NCBI RefSeq assembly: GCF_039539345.1 | Contig: NZ_BAABCY010000035.1 | Location: 62,001 to 126,000 of the forward strand | Direction: 5' to 3' | Length of the DNA stretch: 64,000 nucleotides | From: Snuella lapsa | GTDB taxonomy: Bacteria > Bacteroidota > Bacteroidia > Flavobacteriales > Flavobacteriaceae | Part shown: positions 60,849 through 64,000 of the stretch, piece by piece | Layout: each line of letters starts with the position of its first letter | How positions within the stretch are numbered: position 1 is the first letter of the stretch | Translations under genes and position numbers: made by a program | Notes under the pieces: model-generated | The model's database searches: none | What the model was told of the DNA's origin: nothing | What the model saw: only the letters and a program-made list of their open reading frames with translations

Positions 60849-61223
60849 ATGCCAACAATTTCACAATTAGTAAGAACAGGAAGAGCCAAAATAACCAAGA
60901 AGAGTAAATCGGCTGCTTTGAATTCTTGTCCTCAAAGACGTGGGGTTTGTACGCGTGTTTACACTACAACACCAAAGAAACCTAACTCAGCAATGCGTAA
61001 AGTTGCAAGGGTTAGATTAACAAATGGTAATGAGGTAAATGCATACATCCCAGGAGAAGGACACAATTTACAAGAGCACTCGATAGTATTGGTTAGAGGT
61101 GGAAGGGTAAAAGATTTACCGGGAGTTAGATATCATATCGTTCGTGGCGCCTTAGACACAGCTGGTGTAGCAGGTAGAACACAACGTAGATCTAAGTACG
61201 GTGCTAAACGCCCTAAAAAGTAA
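60849..61223 (+). CDS. rpsL: 30S ribosomal protein S12
   Basis: This 124-residue S12 has the conserved TTTPKKPNSAMRKVARVRL segment with the wild-type lysine at the streptomycin-resistance site (KK at residues 43-44), and GRVKDLPGVRYH. It helps decoding accuracy in the 30S A site. It is the first gene of the str operon, about 40 nt after a strong promoter. Confidence 0.99.
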   Translation: MPTISQLVRTGRAKITKKSKSAALNSCPQRRGVCTRVYTTTPKKPNSAMRKVARVRLTNGNEVNAYIPGEGHNLQEHSIVLVRGGRVKDLPGVRYHIVRGALDTAGVAGRTQRRSKYGAKRPKK

Positions 61224-61234
61224 AACAGAGTTAG

Positions 61235-61288
61235 AAGTTAAAAGTTAAAAGTTAAAAGTTGTAAAACTAAAACTGTTAGCCGTTAGCC
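61235..61288 (+). repeat. Heptamer repeats between rpsL and rpsG
   Basis: AAGTTAA repeats 3.7 times without gap at 61235-61260, followed by a second heptamer GTTAGCC in two copies (61275-61288). The first unit is a rotation of the reverse complement of the ACTTTTA heptamer upstream of obg. The stretch is non-coding. Confidence 0.7.
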
Positions 61289-61313
61289 AATAACAAATAA
61301 CTTAAAAGAAGAC

Positions 61314-61790
61314 ATGAGAAAAAGACAAGCTAAAAAAAGACCGCTTTTACCGGATCCAAGATTTAACGATCAGTTGGTTACGCGTTTTGTAAATAACATG
61401 ATGTGGGATGGTAAAAAGTCTGTAGCGTTTAAAGTTTTCTATGATGCGATTGACATTGTAGATGCTAAAAAGACAGACGATGAAAAATCTGCCTTAGAGA
61501 TTTGGAAAGATGCTTTATCTAATGTGATGCCTCACGTAGAAGTGCGTAGCCGTCGTGTTGGAGGTGCTACTTTTCAAATTCCAATGCAAATACGTCCTGA
61601 CCGCAAGATATCAACAGCGATGAAGTGGTTAATAGGATATGCGCGTAAAAGGAATGAGAAATCTATGTCACAAAGGTTAGCAGCTGAGATTTTAGCAGCA
61701 GCTAAAGAAGAAGGGGCGGCCGTTAAGAAAAGAGTTGATACTCATAAAATGGCAGAAGCAAATAAAGCATTCTCTCACTTTAGATTTTAA
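61314..61790 (+). CDS. rpsG: 30S ribosomal protein S7
   Basis: This 158-residue S7, the primary rRNA-binding organiser of the 30S head, has KRPLLPDPRFNDQLVTRFVN, PHVEVRSRRVGGATFQIPM and the C-terminal KRVDTHKMAEANKAFSHFRF. It is separated from rpsL by 90 bp containing heptamer repeats, and from fusA by 6 bp, the classic str-operon order. In other bacteria S7 represses its own operon by binding the rpsL-rpsG gap; the repeats lie in that gap here. Confidence 0.99.
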   Translation: MRKRQAKKRPLLPDPRFNDQLVTRFVNNMMWDGKKSVAFKVFYDAIDIVDAKKTDDEKSALEIWKDALSNVMPHVEVRSRRVGGATFQIPMQIRPDRKISTAMKWLIGYARKRNEKSMSQRLAAEILAAAKEEGAAVKKRVDTHKMAEANKAFSHFRF

Positions 61791-61796
61791 TAAGAA

Positions 61797-63923
61797 ATGG
61801 CAAGAGATTTAAAATTTACTAGAAATATTGGTATTGCTGCACATATTGATGCAGGTAAAACTACTACTACAGAGCGTATTCTTTATTATACAGGAGTGTC
61901 CCACAAAATTGGTGAGGTTCATGATGGTGCCGCTACTATGGATTGGATGGAGCAGGAACAAGAAAGAGGTATCACAATTACCTCGGCTGCTACCACTTGT
62001 ACATGGAACTTCCCGTTAGAGAATGGACAACCAACACCTGATACTGAAGGTTATCATTTTAATATAATAGATACTCCAGGTCACGTTGACTTTACCGTAG
62101 AGGTGAACCGTTCACTACGTGTATTAGACGGATTGGTGTTTTTATTTAGTGCAGTTGATGGTGTAGAGCCTCAATCTGAAACTAACTGGAGACTTGCAGA
62201 TAACTACAAAGTTCCAAGGATTGGTTTTGTTAATAAAATGGACCGTCAAGGATCTAACTTTTTAGGTGTTTGTCAACAGGTAAAAGATATGTTGAAGTCT
62301 AATGCAGTGCCAATTGTATTGAACATTGGTGATGAGGCAGACTTTAAAGGAATTATCGATTTAGTTAAAAACCGTGCTATTATATGGCATGATGAAACAC
62401 AAGGGGCTACTTTTGATGTTATCGATATTCCAGAAGACATGAAGGAAGAAGCTCGTAAATATCGTGCACTTTTAATTGAAGAAGTTGCTACTTACGATGA
62501 GAATCTTTTAGAAAAATTCATGGAAGATGAAGATTCAATTACAGAAGAAGAAGTGCACGCTGCACTTAGAGCTGCTGTAATGGATATGGCTATTATTCCC
62601 ATGATTTGTGGTTCTTCATTTAAAAATAAAGGGGTGCAGTTCTTGTTAGATGCTGTATGTCGTTATTTGCCTTCACCTATAGATAGAGATAATATTGTAG
62701 GGACTAACCCAAACACAGGAGCTGAAGAAGTTCGTAAGCCAGATGTAAAAGATCCATTCTCAGCATTAGCATTTAAAATTGCTACCGATCCTTTTGTTGG
62801 ACGTTTGGCATTCTTTAGAGCTTATTCTGGTCGTTTGGATGCAGGTTCTTATATTTTGAATAACCGTTCAGGTAAAAAAGAGCGTATCTCACGTATCTAC
62901 CAAATGCACTCAAACAAGCAAAATGCTATTGATTTTATTGAAGCGGGAGATATTGGAGCAGCTGTAGGGTTTAAAGATATTAAGACAGGTGATACCATGT
63001 CTGCAGAAAACGCACCAATTGTGTTGGAATCTATGGATTTTCCAGATCCAGTAATTGGTATAGCGGTTGAGCCTAAGACTAAGGCAGATGTTGATAAATT
63101 AGGTATGGCTTTGGCTAAATTATCTGAAGAAGATCCAACATTTACAGCTAGGACAGATGAAGCTTCAGGACAGACTATTATTTCTGGAATGGGTGAACTT
63201 CACTTAGATATTATTGTTGACCGTTTGAAGCGTGAGTTTAAGGTTGAAGTTAATCAAGGACAGCCTCAAGTTGAGTACAAAGAAGCTATTACACAACGTG
63301 CAGAGCACAGAGAAGTTTACAAGAAACAATCTGGTGGACGTGGTAAATTCGCAGATATTGTATTTACACTAGAGCCTGCTGAAGAAGGTAAGGTTGGATT
63401 AGAGTTTGTTTCCGAAATAAAAGGTGGTAACGTTCCAAAAGAATTTATTCCATCTGTAGAGAAAGGATTCAAAATGGCTATGGTTAATGGACCTTTGGCA
63501 GGATATGAAGTTGATGCTATGAAAGTGACATTAACTGACGGTTCTTATCACGATGTAGATTCAGATCAATTATCGTTCGAATTAGCTGCTAAGCTTGGGT
63601 TTAAAGCTGCCGCTAAAGCTGCTAAAGCTGTGATTATGGAACCAATCATGAAACTTGAAGTTATCACTCCAGAAGAAAATATGGGTGATATTGTAGGTGA
63701 CTTAAACCGTCGTCGTGGTCAAGTTAGTGATATGGGAGATAGAGCTGGAGCTAAAACAGTAAAAGCTACCGTGCCATTATCAGAAATGTTCGGATACGTA
63801 ACGACGTTAAGAACATTATCTTCAGGTCGTGCGACATCAACTATGGAATTTTCACATTATGCTGAGACACCTTCAAATATTTCTGAAGAAGTGATTAAAG
63901 CTGCTAAAGGTGTTGAAGCTTAA
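61797..63923 (+). CDS. fusA: Elongation factor G
   Basis: This 708-residue translocation GTPase has the G1 AHIDAGKTT (16-24), G2 EQERGITITSA, G3 DTPGHVDF and G4 NKMD, then domains II-V to a normal full length. The domain IV tip loop and ERISRIYQMHSNKQ region are present. It is the third gene of the str operon; rpsJ follows by 11 bp instead of tufA. Confidence 0.99.
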   Translation: MARDLKFTRNIGIAAHIDAGKTTTTERILYYTGVSHKIGEVHDGAATMDWMEQEQERGITITSAATTCTWNFPLENGQPTPDTEGYHFNIIDTPGHVDFTVEVNRSLRVLDGLVFLFSAVDGVEPQSETNWRLADNYKVPRIGFVNKMDRQGSNFLGVCQQVKDMLKSNAVPIVLNIGDEADFKGIIDLVKNRAIIWHDETQGATFDVIDIPEDMKEEARKYRALLIEEVATYDENLLEKFMEDEDSITEEEVHAALRAAVMDMAIIPMICGSSFKNKGVQFLLDAVCRYLPSPIDRDNIVGTNPNTGAEEVRKPDVKDPFSALAFKIATDPFVGRLAFFRAYSGRLDAGSYILNNRSGKKERISRIYQMHSNKQNAIDFIEAGDIGAAVGFKDIKTGDTMSAENAPIVLESMDFPDPVIGIAVEPKTKADVDKLGMALAKLSEEDPTFTARTDEASGQTIISGMGELHLDIIVDRLKREFKVEVNQGQPQVEYKEAITQRAEHREVYKKQSGGRGKFADIVFTLEPAEEGKVGLEFVSEIKGGNVPKEFIPSVEKGFKMAMVNGPLAGYEVDAMKVTLTDGSYHDVDSDQLSFELAAKLGFKAAAKAAKAVIMEPIMKLEVITPEENMGDIVGDLNRRRGQVSDMGDRAGAKTVKATVPLSEMFGYVTTLRTLSSGRATSTMEFSHYAETPSNISEEVIKAAKGVEA

Positions 63924-63934
63924 ATATTAAGAAA

Positions 63935-64000
63935 ATGAGTCAAAAAATCAGAATAAAATTAAAATCTTACGATCACAATTTAGTAGACAAGTCTGCTGAT
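63935..64000 (+). CDS. rpsJ: 30S ribosomal protein S10, N-terminal part (truncated by window edge)
   Basis: The first 22 codons (MSQKIRIKLKSYDHNLVDKSAD) match the start of S10. It follows fusA by 11 bp. In Bacteroidota rpsJ joins the str genes to the S10 ribosomal cluster, so the rest of that cluster is expected to the right. Confidence 0.97.
   Translation, partial: MSQKIRIKLKSYDHNLVDKSAD

Overview
The window is AT-rich chromosomal DNA from a member of the Bacteroidota, most likely a marine-type Flavobacteriaceae. The evidence is a SusC/SusD-type outer-membrane pair, three secreted proteins ending in type IX secretion (T9SS) C-terminal sorting domains, DUF389, DUF1569 and DUF4136 proteins, an S12-S7-EF-G-S10 str operon, almost no Shine-Dalgarno sequences, and many promoters of the Bacteroidota type (-7 box TAnnTTTG, -33 TTG/TTTG). 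I see no rRNA, tRNA, CRISPR array, insertion sequence, integrase or prophage. The region reads as stable core genome with some accessory surface-protein genes.

Layout. 1-9.2 kb: a partial outer-membrane protein, an alpha/beta hydrolase, a D-Ala-D-Ala dipeptidase-like protein, a DEAD-box helicase, a DUF3052-like protein, a SprT-like protein, mannose-1-phosphate guanylyltransferase, a DUF389 membrane protein and an MlaE/MlaF lipid transporter pair. 9.2-13.6 kb: a secreted PafA-type phosphatase followed at once by a membrane-anchored non-specific nuclease, then a T9SS protein built from 110-residue repeats. 13.6-16.1 kb (minus): ketosynthase III, methyltransferase and glycosyltransferase. 16.2-24.7 kb: glycine decarboxylase, a UbiA-like membrane protein, an ECF sigma factor with a very small zinc anti-sigma factor, an M3 oligopeptidase and purK-purE. 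25-29.7 kb: a single ORF fusing hypoxanthine phosphoribosyltransferase to adenylate kinase, then obg, a DUF4136 lipoprotein, and an M64 peptidase with a lipoprotein. 29.8-36.2 kb: a 2114-residue alpha-2-macroglobulin (A2M) with an inserted SusC-type N-terminal module. 36.4-48.8 kb: a TPR protein, mpl, a MOSC protein, a DUF1569 protein, radC, a deacetylase-like protein with a YjjG-type nucleotidase, a coupled three-gene envelope operon, rarA, a rhomboid protease and rlmB. 48.9-60.7 kb: a fusion of FG-GAP/ASPIC repeats with a vanadium haloperoxidase, a SusC-SusD-lipoprotein operon and an Omp85-family barrel. 60.8-64 kb: the start of the str operon.

How the genes work together. Envelope and surface functions dominate: lipid trafficking (MlaEF), peptidoglycan turnover and recycling (dipeptidase, Mpl), phosphate scavenging (PafA plus nuclease), protease defence (A2M), nutrient import (SusCD), and T9SS-exported enzymes. 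Core metabolism and translation genes lie between these.

The most unusual observations are: (1) nine unrelated genes whose start codon lies only 3-5 nt after a TAnnTTT(G/A) box, which predicts leaderless mRNAs; (2) a SusC-like regulatory domain and TonB box inside the A2M; (3) the haloperoxidase fusion, with its vanadate-binding residues intact; (4) the hpt-adk fusion; (5) two short orphan transcription units, each with a -7 box, a strong terminator and repeat elements upstream.
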